Shown here: in pieces, positions 27,681 to 36,137 of the stretch
How positions within the stretch are numbered: the stretch's first letter is position 1
How the letters are laid out: each line of letters opens with the position of its first letter
From: an uncultured Bacteroides sp.
Lineage (GTDB): Bacteria; Bacteroidota; Bacteroidia; Bacteroidales; Bacteroidaceae
Direction: 5' to 3'
Assembly (NCBI GenBank): GCA_900555635.1
Contig: USLU01000009.1
Span: forward strand, 1 to 64,000
Length of the DNA: 64,000 bases
Notes under the pieces: model-generated
Told to the model about the DNA's origin: nothing
The model's database searches: none
The model's input: only the letters and a program-made list of their open reading frames with translations
Program-made: the position numbers and the translations under genes

Positions 27681-27834
27681 GCTTTCGTTTTCATCGCAAA
27701 TAAAAGAAATAAAAACATTAAAACGAAAGCAAACGAAATATTTTATTATTTCATTAACATCTTTTATGCATACAACAAAGATAAAAGAAAGAATAAGTAA
27801 TATATTTCGAAAGAATACAAAAACAAAACGAAAG
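27681..27834. promoter_or_regulatory. Divergent promoter with four CGAAA sites (DeoR operator candidates)
   Basis: ACGAAAGC-like sequences occur at 27681-27692 (reverse), 27721-27739 (two units in tandem, AAACGAAAGCAAACGAAAT), 27804-27812 (TTTCGAAAG) and 27826-27834. DeoR-family repressors often bind repeated TTTCG/CGAAA units. On the minus strand TATCTTTG at 27776-27783 is a -7 element for the operon; TATCTTTG at 27897-27904 (+) is a -7 for ribB. Confidence 0.55.
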
Positions 27835-27927
27835 CACTTAGCATATTAAAAGAAAGAAAAACATCTCAAAACAGAAGTACATTTACTTATTTTGACTATC
27901 TTTGCAGAAATAATAAAAGATTATACA

Positions 27928-28542
27928 ATGTTCAATAGAGTAGAAGAGGGATTAGAAGCAATAAAACAGGGTGAAATTGTAATAGTTGTTGATGATGAGA
28001 ACAGAGAAAACGAAGGGGATTTTATCGTAGCCGGCGAAAAAATCACCCCTGAGATTGTTAACTTTATGATTACGAACGGAAGAGGACTATTATGTGCTCC
28101 GTTACCATATTCACGTTGTGAAGAATTGCAGTTACATCCGATGGCAGATGACAACACATCGCTACTGGGAACACCTTTTACTATGTCGGTTGATCTAAGA
28201 GGCTACGGTTGTACTACAGGAGTTTCTGCACATGATCGTTGTGCAACGATAAAAGCTTTAGTAACTGGAGATATAAAACCGTCGGAATTAGCACGACCCG
28301 GACATATATTTCCTCTTTATGGAAAAGATAACGGAGTACTAGAGCGTAATGGGCATACAGAAGCGCTACTGGATATGACCAGAATGGCAGGATTGACACC
28401 TGGTGGGGCTCTTATCGAAATATTAAATGAAGATGGAACCATGGCTCGTCTACCACAGTTAATTGAGATTGCCCAAAAGTTCCAATTAAAAATTATAGCA
28501 ATCGAAGATATTCAGGCATATCGCAGAAACAACAATATATAA
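27928..28542 (+). CDS. Stand-alone 3,4-dihydroxy-2-butanone 4-phosphate synthase (RibB-like)
   Basis: About 204 residues from ATG 27928; a TTG-initiated frame 36 bp upstream lies inside the promoter. It keeps the RibB active site: DDENRENEGDF acidic loop, CTTGVSAHDR, RPGHIFPL and GHTEALLDMTR. RibB turns ribulose 5-phosphate into dihydroxybutanone phosphate and formate for riboflavin synthesis. Bacteroides normally carry RibB fused to the GTP cyclohydrolase II domain; this single-domain copy sits with a DeoR regulator opposite a sugar operon, 8 bp before it. It may therefore act on a sugar phosphate of this pathway rather than supply riboflavin. Confidence 0.85.
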   Translation: MFNRVEEGLEAIKQGEIVIVVDDENRENEGDFIVAGEKITPEIVNFMITNGRGLLCAPLPYSRCEELQLHPMADDNTSLLGTPFTMSVDLRGYGCTTGVSAHDRCATIKALVTGDIKPSELARPGHIFPLYGKDNGVLERNGHTEALLDMTRMAGLTPGGALIEILNEDGTMARLPQLIEIAQKFQLKIIAIEDIQAYRRNNNI

Positions 28543-28550
28543 GTTAGATC

Positions 28551-29312
28551 ATGGCACTTAACCAAAGAAGAGTAAAGATCTTAGATCTCATCCGCGAGGA
28601 CGGACATGCAAAGGTTCAAGAACTAAGCAGAATTTTCAATGTAACCGATGTAACCATCAGACAAGATCTGGAGGCTCTTGAGAAGATGGGCTATATCCAG
28701 AGAGAGCATGGTGGAGCCTTCTTAAAAGATGTAGGCTCGTTTGCCAAAACCGGAAAAGTATTTAATCAGACTCACATTGATGAAAAAAGAGAAATAGCCC
28801 GAAAAGCCATCTCATTTATTAATGAGGGCGAATGCATCATTCTTGATTCCGGCTCTACAACTACTGAAATAGCGAAGTTACTTACACATTTCAGAGAACT
28901 TACTGTCATTACCAATGCCCTAAACATTGCACTTATCCTAGGTGAAAACCCGGGAGTTAATCTCATCGTTACCGGTGGAGAGTTTAAAGCTCCTACCCTC
29001 TCACTTACCGGTAAAATGGCTGCTGACTCATTCAAGGACTTCCATGCTAACAAGCTATTCCTTGCAACAGCGGGAATATCCTCCGACATGAGCCTAACTT
29101 ATCCCAGCCTTAGTGATTTGATGGTAAAATCGGCCATGATAAAGTCAGCAGAACAAGTCTTTCTGGTTGCTGATTCTTCCAAAATCGGAGTAAGTGCATT
29201 TGCCAGCTTAGGCCCTATATCTATGGTAAACACCTTTATTACCGATAGTAATATTTCGGAAGAAAACCTGAAGAAAATGAAAGAAGAAAATATTAATCTG
29301 CTTATCGGTTAA
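28551..29312 (+). CDS. DeoR/GlpR-family transcriptional repressor
   Basis: The 253-residue protein has the DeoR helix-turn-helix at residues 5-58 (ILDLIREDGHAKVQELSRIF then VTIRQDLEALEKMGYIQREH) and the DeoR C-terminal sensor (ILDSGSTTTEIAKLL, LFLATAGIS, VFLVADSSKIG), which binds a phosphorylated sugar. It likely controls the divergent ten-gene operon and its own ribB partner through the CGAAA sites between them, with a pathway sugar phosphate as inducer. Confidence 0.9.
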   Translation: MALNQRRVKILDLIREDGHAKVQELSRIFNVTDVTIRQDLEALEKMGYIQREHGGAFLKDVGSFAKTGKVFNQTHIDEKREIARKAISFINEGECIILDSGSTTTEIAKLLTHFRELTVITNALNIALILGENPGVNLIVTGGEFKAPTLSLTGKMAADSFKDFHANKLFLATAGISSDMSLTYPSLSDLMVKSAMIKSAEQVFLVADSSKIGVSAFASLGPISMVNTFITDSNISEENLKKMKEENINLLIG

Positions 29313-29330
29313 TTAATCGTTAAGCAGATT
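29295..29330. repeat. 36-bp palindrome over the deoR stop codon
   Basis: AATCTGCTTATCGGTTAA at 29295-29312 is followed directly by its near-complement to 29330. It could act as a transcript end hairpin, but lacks a T-run on the plus strand. Confidence 0.6.
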
Positions 29331-29350
29331 AAATTGATATAGATATCTTT

Positions 29351-29529
29351 CTACAGCAGCTTCCGCATAGTCTTGTTAAACACCGAATGCACTATTTCAG
29401 CCGCAATCTCTACCAGCGGACGCATTACAAAATCTCGCTCTTGCATCAACGGATGAAGAAACTTCAGTTCGGTGTATCCAAAATCAGATTACCGTAAAGG
29501 AGCAAGTCGATATCTATCACCCGATCACT
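29351..29529 (-). pseudogene. Displaced 3' fragment of folK
   Basis: Read on the minus strand this gives VIDIDLLL ... ILDTP, a one-base deletion, then LKFLHPLMQERDFVMRP, LVEIAAEIVH, SVFNKTMRKLL and a stop at 29351-29353. It corresponds to the last 60 codons of folK, whose intact copy lies 31 kb away at 60692. The DNA differs at about a quarter of positions, so it is not a recent copy. Position and orientation fit a gene end left behind by an insertion. Confidence 0.8.
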
Positions 29530-29564
29530 ATAAATCCGTCAACGGTAACTATAGTGACCGTGTA
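29530..29564 (+). repeat. 35-bp inverted copy of an internal folK segment
   Basis: These 35 bases are the exact reverse complement of 60914-60948 inside folK. They sit between the folK fragment and the left boundary repeat, in the opposite orientation to the fragment. Confidence 0.85.
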
Positions 29565-29711
29565 TTTGTTTGTACTGTAGGGAATGTACTTCTACGGTAT
29601 TATACTTTTGCAATTAGCACATTTTCCTGATGATTCTACTTTAAAGTAAAGCTATAATTATAGAGTAACCTGAGTTCGATATAAGACAATTGACGAAAAT
29701 CCGAAAAGAAA
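29553..29711 (+). repeat. Left boundary inverted repeat of the xylan island
   Basis: This stretch matches the reverse complement of 60491-60653. Over the core 150 bp I count four differences. The pair encloses 31 kb containing the whole xylan locus. It includes one copy of the 20-mer TAACCTGAGTTCGATATAAG (29666-29685). Confidence 0.85.
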
Positions 29712-29988
29712 TAAACTATATGCTATTTAGCTAATACACTTGATGTTAATGTGAGACCGGCAAAAAGGTAAACAGAGTTATACATATAATATGATTGAGA
29801 TAGGAATCATACGGTATGATTCATACAATCATACGGTATGATTCCTAGTTCAGTATAAGGAAGTGGTTCGCTTTGTCCTATAGTTAGCCTACCTCTCCTT
29901 TAATGACGGTTTGACTTGGCTACACTAAATATTCTTTGCTCATAACCGCTCCGAAATGAAGAATATTTCTTATATCGAACTCAGGTTA
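29666..29988. mobile_element. MITE-like element with 20-bp terminal inverted repeats
   Basis: The 20-mer TAACCTGAGTTCGATATAAG at 29666-29685 and its exact complement at 29969-29988 enclose 323 bp without a gene. The same 20-mer ends the inverted repeat at 60518-60537. No transposase is present and no clear target duplication is seen, so an insertion-sequence relic is only one reading. Confidence 0.5.
29802..29846. promoter_or_regulatory. Twin palindromic operator-like sites
   Basis: AATCATACGGTATGATT, itself almost a perfect palindrome, occurs at 29805-29821 and 29827-29843, 22 bp apart (two helical turns). The whole 45 bp is also nearly palindromic. It resembles a dimer-of-dimers repressor site but has no obvious gene under its control. 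Confidence 0.5.
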
Positions 29989-30049
29989 GAGAATCAAAAA
30001 ACTTACAGAAATCATCTGCCAAACAAAATATTTCAATAACTTTGGAATC

Positions 30050-30125
30050 GGTAAACATAGCGGTAAAAGGTTTGTGAATCTTATAATTGGACACTATAAA
30101 TTTACTACTTTTATCGCTATTTACC
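30050..30125. repeat. Inverted repeat upstream of the hybrid regulator
   Basis: GGTAAACATAGCGGTAAAAG (30050-30069) faces CTTTTATCGCTATTTACC (30108-30125), imperfect complements with a two-base gap. It lies about 90 bp before the regulator start and may be an autoregulatory or promoter structure. The rest of 29989-30211 shows nothing else. Confidence 0.45.
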
Positions 30126-30211
30126 ATAAATCAAATGACTAAAATTCATTGAACTCACGCTATTTATAATATAATTTCAACAAATTAGAACAAATATTGA
30201 AACAACTACTA

Positions 30212-33200
30212 ATGATAAAAAATAAGTACTTCTTTTTAAGGTCGAAGAATTCTACATTCGGTTTGAAGTCAGTACGAAAAAGATTCTCGCCACTATCAAG
30301 TTTGTCAGCAATTCGCTTTCTGATTTTCTCACATAGCTCCTTGGTGTATACACTGACGGGCTTGTTGTTATTACTGTCCCCAGTCATAGCCTACGGTCAA
30401 TCGTCGAAATTGTTCACCGTAGATAGAGAACTTTCCAGCAGCCTGATCAATAAAATATTCCAAGATAAGAATGGCATGATATGGATTGCCACAGAAGACG
30501 GTCTGAACCGATATGACGGAACAAAATTCATTGTCTACAAGCACACACCGAAAGATGAAAACTCACTGTGCCACAACTATGTGCGTGTGCTAAAAGAAGA
30601 CAGTCAGGGACACCTGCTGATAGGCACCCATGCTGGCATCCAGATGTACGATCCTGCACGGGATAATTTCAGCCCCCGTGCCAAATGGAAAAACGGGAAA
30701 ATATTCAACAGCAATGTCATCGATATACTGGAACGGAAGAACGGGCAGATATGGGTGACGGGCAACCAATTGTGTTCCCTCTCTATCAGTGAGGACGGAC
30801 TTATCGTAGACAGTCTCGACCTTCCCATCCCGATGGATGCCACCGACTACCTTATCGAGGACAAGAACCAGAATGTCTGGGTGAGTAGAGGAGAAAATGG
30901 AATCTACCGCCTTACTCCCGACAACCAAGCCAGACATTACCTGACCCAGGAAAAAGGAATAACCATCATCGACCTATGCCAAGACAGCAACGGTAACATC
31001 TATGCAGGAGCAATGGGAAAAGGACTGCTGAAATATGACAGAACCTCCGACTCCTTTATTTTCATTCCTTGCCGAGGAGAGCAAAACCTACCCATCAAGA
31101 CGCTTTGCTCCGTCAGCCCTGATGAACTGTACATCGGGACAGACGGGAAGGGAACCAAGCTCTTCGGCAATGACGGACAGGAAATGACGGATTATCTCTT
31201 CGACAACACTTATTTTGACCCAAAGACTTCCAAAGTGCATTCCATCCTAAAAGACAATGCCGGAAACCTCTGGTTGGCCCTCTATCAAAAGGGGGTAATC
31301 ATGATTCCGACCCACACAAACGGGTTCAAGTATATCGGCCATAAGTCCATCAACAAGAATATCATCGGCTCCAGCTGCATCACCTCGTTCTGCCGCGACC
31401 ACGAAGGCTTGCTGTGGATAGGCACAGACAACGACGGTATTTATGGCATCGACGGAAACCTCGCGCAAAAAGTACATTTCTCTTCCACCGACAACAAGAC
31501 GTCTGTTCCTTCCACCATCATAGGTCTGTATGAAGATTCGGACCGCAACCTATGGTTCGGCTCCTACACCAATGGCATGGGAAAGCTGGACAAGAAGACC
31601 GGACGGTGTTTTTACCTAAAGGGACTGGCAGACGAGAACGGCAAGTTCGTGCAGCGCGTCTACGGCTTTGCCGAAGACCGAGACAAGCGTCTATGGATAG
31701 CGACTATGGGTGCCGGACTGTTCTATTACGACATGAGAACCGGAGAACTGAACTATCCTACTGAAGTGAATTGCCATGTCAGTAAATGGATCAACTGCCT
31801 GTTCCTGTCCGGCGACAATAAACTGTATGTGGGCACATACGATGGAGTGACCTGCCTGGATCTCGCTACCGGCAACTTCAAAAGTTTCACCTTATTAGAA
31901 CAACATATTATCTTCTCGATATATGAGGATAGGGACGGACTTGTCTGGATAGGAACTGCCGACGGCTTGTCCTGCTGGAATGCCAAGAGCAAGGAACTGG
32001 CTCACTATACCGTGAAAGACGGCCTGCCTGCCAATACGGTTTATGCCATCCAAGGCGACGGGCAAGGTTACCTGTGGATAAGTACCAATGCCGGCATCTC
32101 GCAACTGCACAAGGACAGCCGCCGGTTCATCAACTATTATGTGAGCGACGGGCTGCAGGGAAATGAATTCAACAAGAACGCTTCGCTGAAGGATACAGAC
32201 GGTACCTTGTGGTTCGGTGGAATGAACGGAGTCACTTACTTCAATCCACAGGAAATCACCAATCCAGTCCAGAAATGGAGTATACGTATCACGGACTTTT
32301 ACCTGCACAATCTCCCTGTAAGAAAAGGCATGTTGTCCGGCGGGCATGAAATCATAGACCGCCCGGTGTTCGAGGCAGAAGACTTCTATCTCTCCCACGA
32401 AGACAATTCCTTCAGCATAGAGTTCTCGCCTCTGGAGTTGAACTGCCCCGAAAGGATAGTCTATCACTATGCCATGAACGATGACAACTGGTCCAGTCTT
32501 CCGGCAGGAACCAGGCGTATCTCATTCAGCAATCTGACCCCAGGCACCTACCGTTTCCACGTGAAAGCCGTGGACTATATGACCGAATCGGATGTCAAGA
32601 CCATCACCATTCACATCTCTCCGGCATGGTGGGCCACAGGATGGGCGCGGTTGCTCTACTTCCTAGTCGCAGCAGGCTGCATCTGTTATATCATCCTGCA
32701 GATACGCCATCGTTACCGTATCCGGCAGGAAATGATGAAACATATGCATGCCGAACAGATAAACGAAGCCAAACTACAGTTCTTCATCAATATATCGCAC
32801 GAAATACGTACACCGATGTCGCTCATCATCAGTCCGTTGCAGAAGCTCATCGGCAGTGACCCCGACAACGAGAGGCAAAAGAGCTACCACATCATTTACC
32901 GCAATGCCGAGCGGATTCTTACACTCATAAACCAGCTGATGGATATCCGCAAGATAGATAAAGGCCAGATGTTCCTCACTTTCCGGAAAACGGACATCAT
33001 CCCGTTCATCAATGACCTGTGCGAAACCTTTGCCCAACCGGCAAAAGAGAAAAGAATCACCCTCCGGTTCCACCATCCGGAAAACAGTACACAGGAACTA
33101 TGGATAGACCCGTCCAACTTTGACAAGGTTATCCTGAACATCCTCTCCAACGCCTTCAAGTTCACTCCCGAAGAAGGAAGAGTGGACATCAGCCTGTGTA

Positions 33201-34372
33201 CAAAAGAGGACCCGCATGCGGCAAGCCCCCTGAAACACTATGTGGAAATCATCATAGCAGATAGTGGAATAGGTATCCCGCCACAGGAATCCGAACATAT
33301 ATTCGACCGCTTCTACCAGATACGGGGAAATACGCACACCGGAACCGGTATAGGATTGCACTTCACCCGCTCATTGGTAAAGCTGCATCATGGGAATATA
33401 CATGTCGAAAACAATCCGGAAGGTCAGCCTGGATGTCGGTTCATCATACATCTGCCTATGGGATGCGCACATCTGCTTCCCGAAGAAATAGACGATGCGG
33501 AAAAAGATGCCCCGACACTTCCCGACCACTCAACTGTGGCAATGCCGTCTGCCGCCACCGTCCAAGAACAGGATTCTCCGCAGAAAGCCCGTACCGCCTA
33601 TCGCGTCCTTATCGTAGAAGATGATGACGAAATACGCCACTACATCTGCAGGGAACTTTCCGCCAAATTCCACATAGCCGAAAGTAAAGATGGCAAGGAA
33701 GCACTGGAGGCAGTGTTCAAGTTCATACCGCATCTTGTCATCAGTGATGTCATGATGCCGCAGATGGACGGATTCACCCTATGCAGGAAAATAAAGCAGA
33801 ACGTCAATCTGAGCCATATACCCGTTATCCTTCTCACTGCCAGAATCAGGGAAGAAGACAACCTAAAAGGACTGGAAAACGGAGCAGACGCATATATCAC
33901 TAAGCCCTTCAACATTGAAATCCTGAAAAAGACAGCATTCAACCTCATACATGGACGCGAAATGACACACGCCACACAGCAGGGACAGCAGGTACAGGAA
34001 GAGTTGCTGGAAAAGATAGATTGTGAATCGCCTGACGAGAAACTGCTGGAACGAATCATGAAAGTCATAAACAAGAACTTAGGAAACCCCGATTTCACCG
34101 TAGAAATACTGGCCAGGGAAGCCGGAATAAGCCGAGGACATCTGCATCGCAAATTAAAGGAACTCACGAACCAGACCACACGTGACTTTATCCGCAATAC
34201 CCGGTTGAAACAGGCTGCAACCCTGCTGTCGGAAAAACACTATTCCGTCAATGAGATAGCTGAACTGACCGGCTTTACAAACCCCGGCAACTTCTCCACC
34301 GCCTTCAAGGAGCTATATGGTGTCTCGCCCACCACGTACATGAAAGAGCATATCGGGAAGGCACTACCGTAA
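30212..34372 (+). CDS. Hybrid two-component system regulator (HTCS) of the xylan locus
   Basis: 1386 residues from ATG 30212 (a TTG 15 bp upstream is less likely). After a signal/anchor segment (TLTGLLLLLSPVIAYG) come two seven-bladed propeller units of Reg_prop repeats (NKIFQDKNGMIWIATEDGL and many like it), a Y_Y_Y domain near residue 770, a membrane helix near 815-835, a histidine kinase with the phospho-acceptor His863 in ISHEIRTPM, an ATPase domain (GIGLHFTRSL), a receiver with Asp1179 in VISDVMMPQ, and a C-terminal AraC-type DNA-binding domain. HTCS proteins bind an oligosaccharide in the periplasm and activate their locus. It faces the GH43 and esterase genes tail to tail. Base composition appears richer in G+C than the genes to its left, hinting at transfer. 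Confidence 0.96.
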   Translation: MIKNKYFFLRSKNSTFGLKSVRKRFSPLSSLSAIRFLIFSHSSLVYTLTGLLLLLSPVIAYGQSSKLFTVDRELSSSLINKIFQDKNGMIWIATEDGLNRYDGTKFIVYKHTPKDENSLCHNYVRVLKEDSQGHLLIGTHAGIQMYDPARDNFSPRAKWKNGKIFNSNVIDILERKNGQIWVTGNQLCSLSISEDGLIVDSLDLPIPMDATDYLIEDKNQNVWVSRGENGIYRLTPDNQARHYLTQEKGITIIDLCQDSNGNIYAGAMGKGLLKYDRTSDSFIFIPCRGEQNLPIKTLCSVSPDELYIGTDGKGTKLFGNDGQEMTDYLFDNTYFDPKTSKVHSILKDNAGNLWLALYQKGVIMIPTHTNGFKYIGHKSINKNIIGSSCITSFCRDHEGLLWIGTDNDGIYGIDGNLAQKVHFSSTDNKTSVPSTIIGLYEDSDRNLWFGSYTNGMGKLDKKTGRCFYLKGLADENGKFVQRVYGFAEDRDKRLWIATMGAGLFYYDMRTGELNYPTEVNCHVSKWINCLFLSGDNKLYVGTYDGVTCLDLATGNFKSFTLLEQHIIFSIYEDRDGLVWIGTADGLSCWNAKSKELAHYTVKDGLPANTVYAIQGDGQGYLWISTNAGISQLHKDSRRFINYYVSDGLQGNEFNKNASLKDTDGTLWFGGMNGVTYFNPQEITNPVQKWSIRITDFYLHNLPVRKGMLSGGHEIIDRPVFEAEDFYLSHEDNSFSIEFSPLELNCPERIVYHYAMNDDNWSSLPAGTRRISFSNLTPGTYRFHVKAVDYMTESDVKTITIHISPAWWATGWARLLYFLVAAGCICYIILQIRHRYRIRQEMMKHMHAEQINEAKLQFFINISHEIRTPMSLIISPLQKLIGSDPDNERQKSYHIIYRNAERILTLINQLMDIRKIDKGQMFLTFRKTDIIPFINDLCETFAQPAKEKRITLRFHHPENSTQELWIDPSNFDKVILNILSNAFKFTPEEGRVDISLCTKEDPHAASPLKHYVEIIIADSGIGIPPQESEHIFDRFYQIRGNTHTGTGIGLHFTRSLVKLHHGNIHVENNPEGQPGCRFIIHLPMGCAHLLPEEIDDAEKDAPTLPDHSTVAMPSAATVQEQDSPQKARTAYRVLIVEDDDEIRHYICRELSAKFHIAESKDGKEALEAVFKFIPHLVISDVMMPQMDGFTLCRKIKQNVNLSHIPVILLTARIREEDNLKGLENGADAYITKPFNIEILKKTAFNLIHGREMTHATQQGQQVQEELLEKIDCESPDEKLLERIMKVINKNLGNPDFTVEILAREAGISRGHLHRKLKELTNQTTRDFIRNTRLKQAATLLSEKHYSVNEIAELTGFTNPGNFSTAFKELYGVSPTTYMKEHIGKALP

Positions 34373-34373
34373 A

Positions 34374-34541
34374 TTAAGACCACCACTTTATGCTTAGCCG
34401 AATTGCCATCCGGCAAACAGATATCCAGTTTGTACCCCTCCAGGCTATCGTTGGCATAGTTGATATCAGTCCCACTGCACAGTCTGTCCGAAAGAGGGCA
34501 GGACAGCCAACAACATACAAACAATTCCTAAAAATCTTTTT
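34374..34541 (-). pseudogene. 5' remnant of an alpha/beta-hydrolase esterase
   Basis: Directly after the GH43 gene the minus strand reads KRFLGIVCMLLAVLPSFGQ (a signal peptide), then after a frameshift DINYANDSLEGYKLDICLPD and KHKVVVLIYG, the N-terminal part of BD-FAE-like carbohydrate esterases up to the oxyanion loop. The rest is missing; homology ends where the HTCS gene begins. The ATG also appears lost. This is a broken former member of the locus. Confidence 0.65.
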
Positions 34542-36120
34542 ATTGCTTTTCTGTATAATGATTTATATTATTCTCTATCTTAAACCAGTCGAAGTCGGCG
34601 TATCCTCCGGTCTCCTTCGTGGCGTAGTTGAACAAGGCAAAGCGGTAACCCATGAAGTGCGGCATGGTATATGCCATCTTCAACGGATTGCCTATAGGCT
34701 TCCAGTTCTTGCCGTCCAGGCTATAATAAAAGAATCCCTTGTCCGCCCGATTGCGGAAATCACATTCCGCCTTGAGATAAACCACCTTCTCATCCAATGG
34801 CAGTTTTTCCACTTCCACGGGAGTTTCCGTTTCTCCATTCACCATCACAAGAACCTTCTTTCCATCCGCTACTTTCACTCCCACTTGTCCATATCTGCGC
34901 TGAAAGAGTGAAAGTCCGGCAAAGTCACCCTCTTTCATGCTGGTAGCATCAAGGCACACCGCCCCCGAACATACAGGACCGATGGTACGTTGGGTCAGTG
35001 TATTCTTGGCCTGCATAAACGAAGTCTCCACCCTTCCGGTAGTGAGCCGCAACCAGCCTTTACGAGCCGAGAGCGACCACAATGAATTGTCCGGGTTGTG
35101 ATTCCACTGCCACACTATAGGCAACGTATATTCACCCTTTCGCCGGCTGAAGTCGTCCGAGTTCACAATGCCCGGGATAAGCCCTCGGCTGGCAGGCAAA
35201 TCCAAGGTTGCAGGAGCGCGCCCATCCACGCCCAATACCGGCCATCCGTCTTTCCATTCCACCGGAACAAGGTAAGGAATACGCCCCACTGAACCACAGT
35301 CTTCAAACAGATAGGCAAACCAACGTCCGTCGGGTGTATCCACCAGTCCGCCTTGGGCGATGCCACGGTCGCAGAATACGGTTTTTCCTTCGTAGGGGCC
35401 TGTAATCTTGTCGGCTCGATGCACCACTACAGTACGCTTCCCTCCTTGTGGCCAGGTGATATTGAACAGATAATATTTCCCGTTCACCTTGAACAGTTGC
35501 GAGCCTTCGGCCCCCAGCATGATTTTATCTCCTGCGGGAGCACTGGCGTTCTCCAGCAACACATGTTCCGTCCCTTGCTTCACACCGGAGAAGTCATTCT
35601 CCAACTCGGCCATAAACAGCTTTCCATTGCCCCAAATCAAATAAATCTTTCCATCTTCATCGAAGAAAAAAGTATGGTCGTGGTAAGACGGTGCGAACTC
35701 CACACGTTTCCATGGTCCTTTTTCAATATCGCGTGTCGTGAAGAAATAGGTCTTTCCGGTGGTCTGCGCAAAGGTAGACGCATAGAACATCCCGTTGTGA
35801 TAGCGGATACAGCTGGCCCACGAACCACGCCCATAGGTGCTTTGCCCGTCTTCCAGATTCATGGTCGGCATATCGGCCAACGTATCATAAAGATAGCTTA
35901 CCGTCTCCCAGTTGGTTAGGTCTTTCGACTTCATGATAGGTACACCGGGAGACATGTGCATCGTAGTGCTGCTCATATAATAAGTATCGCCTGCACGCAC
36001 TATCGACATGTCGGGCACATCGGCATAAATCACCGGATTGGTGGCAGTCTGTTGTGCTTCGCTGACGGAAGCACAACCCAGCAAGATACTTGCAAGGAAT
36101 AGTATTTTCTGTAGTTTCAT
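34540..36120 (-). CDS. GH43 enzyme with C-terminal beta-sandwich (arabinofuranosidase/xylosidase type)
   Basis: A 526-residue secreted protein with a signal peptide (ASVSEAQ). The five-bladed GH43 propeller shows the base Asp region DVPDMSIVRAGDTYYM, the second Asp in YHDHTFFFDEDGKIYLIWG and the acid Glu in EGSQLFKVNGKYYL. The C-terminal domain (about residues 330-520) is the GH43_C2-type sandwich. It fits the GH43 group that includes arabinofuranosidases acting on decorated xylan (subfamily 12-like), but specificity is uncertain. It is the last intact gene of the esterase/GH43 unit and is followed by an esterase remnant. Confidence 0.88.
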   Translation of the reverse strand: MKLQKILFLASILLGCASVSEAQQTATNPVIYADVPDMSIVRAGDTYYMSSTTMHMSPGVPIMKSKDLTNWETVSYLYDTLADMPTMNLEDGQSTYGRGSWASCIRYHNGMFYASTFAQTTGKTYFFTTRDIEKGPWKRVEFAPSYHDHTFFFDEDGKIYLIWGNGKLFMAELENDFSGVKQGTEHVLLENASAPAGDKIMLGAEGSQLFKVNGKYYLFNITWPQGGKRTVVVHRADKITGPYEGKTVFCDRGIAQGGLVDTPDGRWFAYLFEDCGSVGRIPYLVPVEWKDGWPVLGVDGRAPATLDLPASRGLIPGIVNSDDFSRRKGEYTLPIVWQWNHNPDNSLWSLSARKGWLRLTTGRVETSFMQAKNTLTQRTIGPVCSGAVCLDATSMKEGDFAGLSLFQRRYGQVGVKVADGKKVLVMVNGETETPVEVEKLPLDEKVVYLKAECDFRNRADKGFFYYSLDGKNWKPIGNPLKMAYTMPHFMGYRFALFNYATKETGGYADFDWFKIENNINHYTEKQ

Positions 36121-36137
36121 AAAAGTTTCTTTTGAAA

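Noticed and set aside
29666..29988. Functional insertion sequence
   Set aside because: No transposase-sized frame lies between the terminal repeats.
30160..30387. 75-codon minus-strand frame upstream of the regulator
   Set aside because: It overlaps the regulator start and has no motif; it is a shadow.
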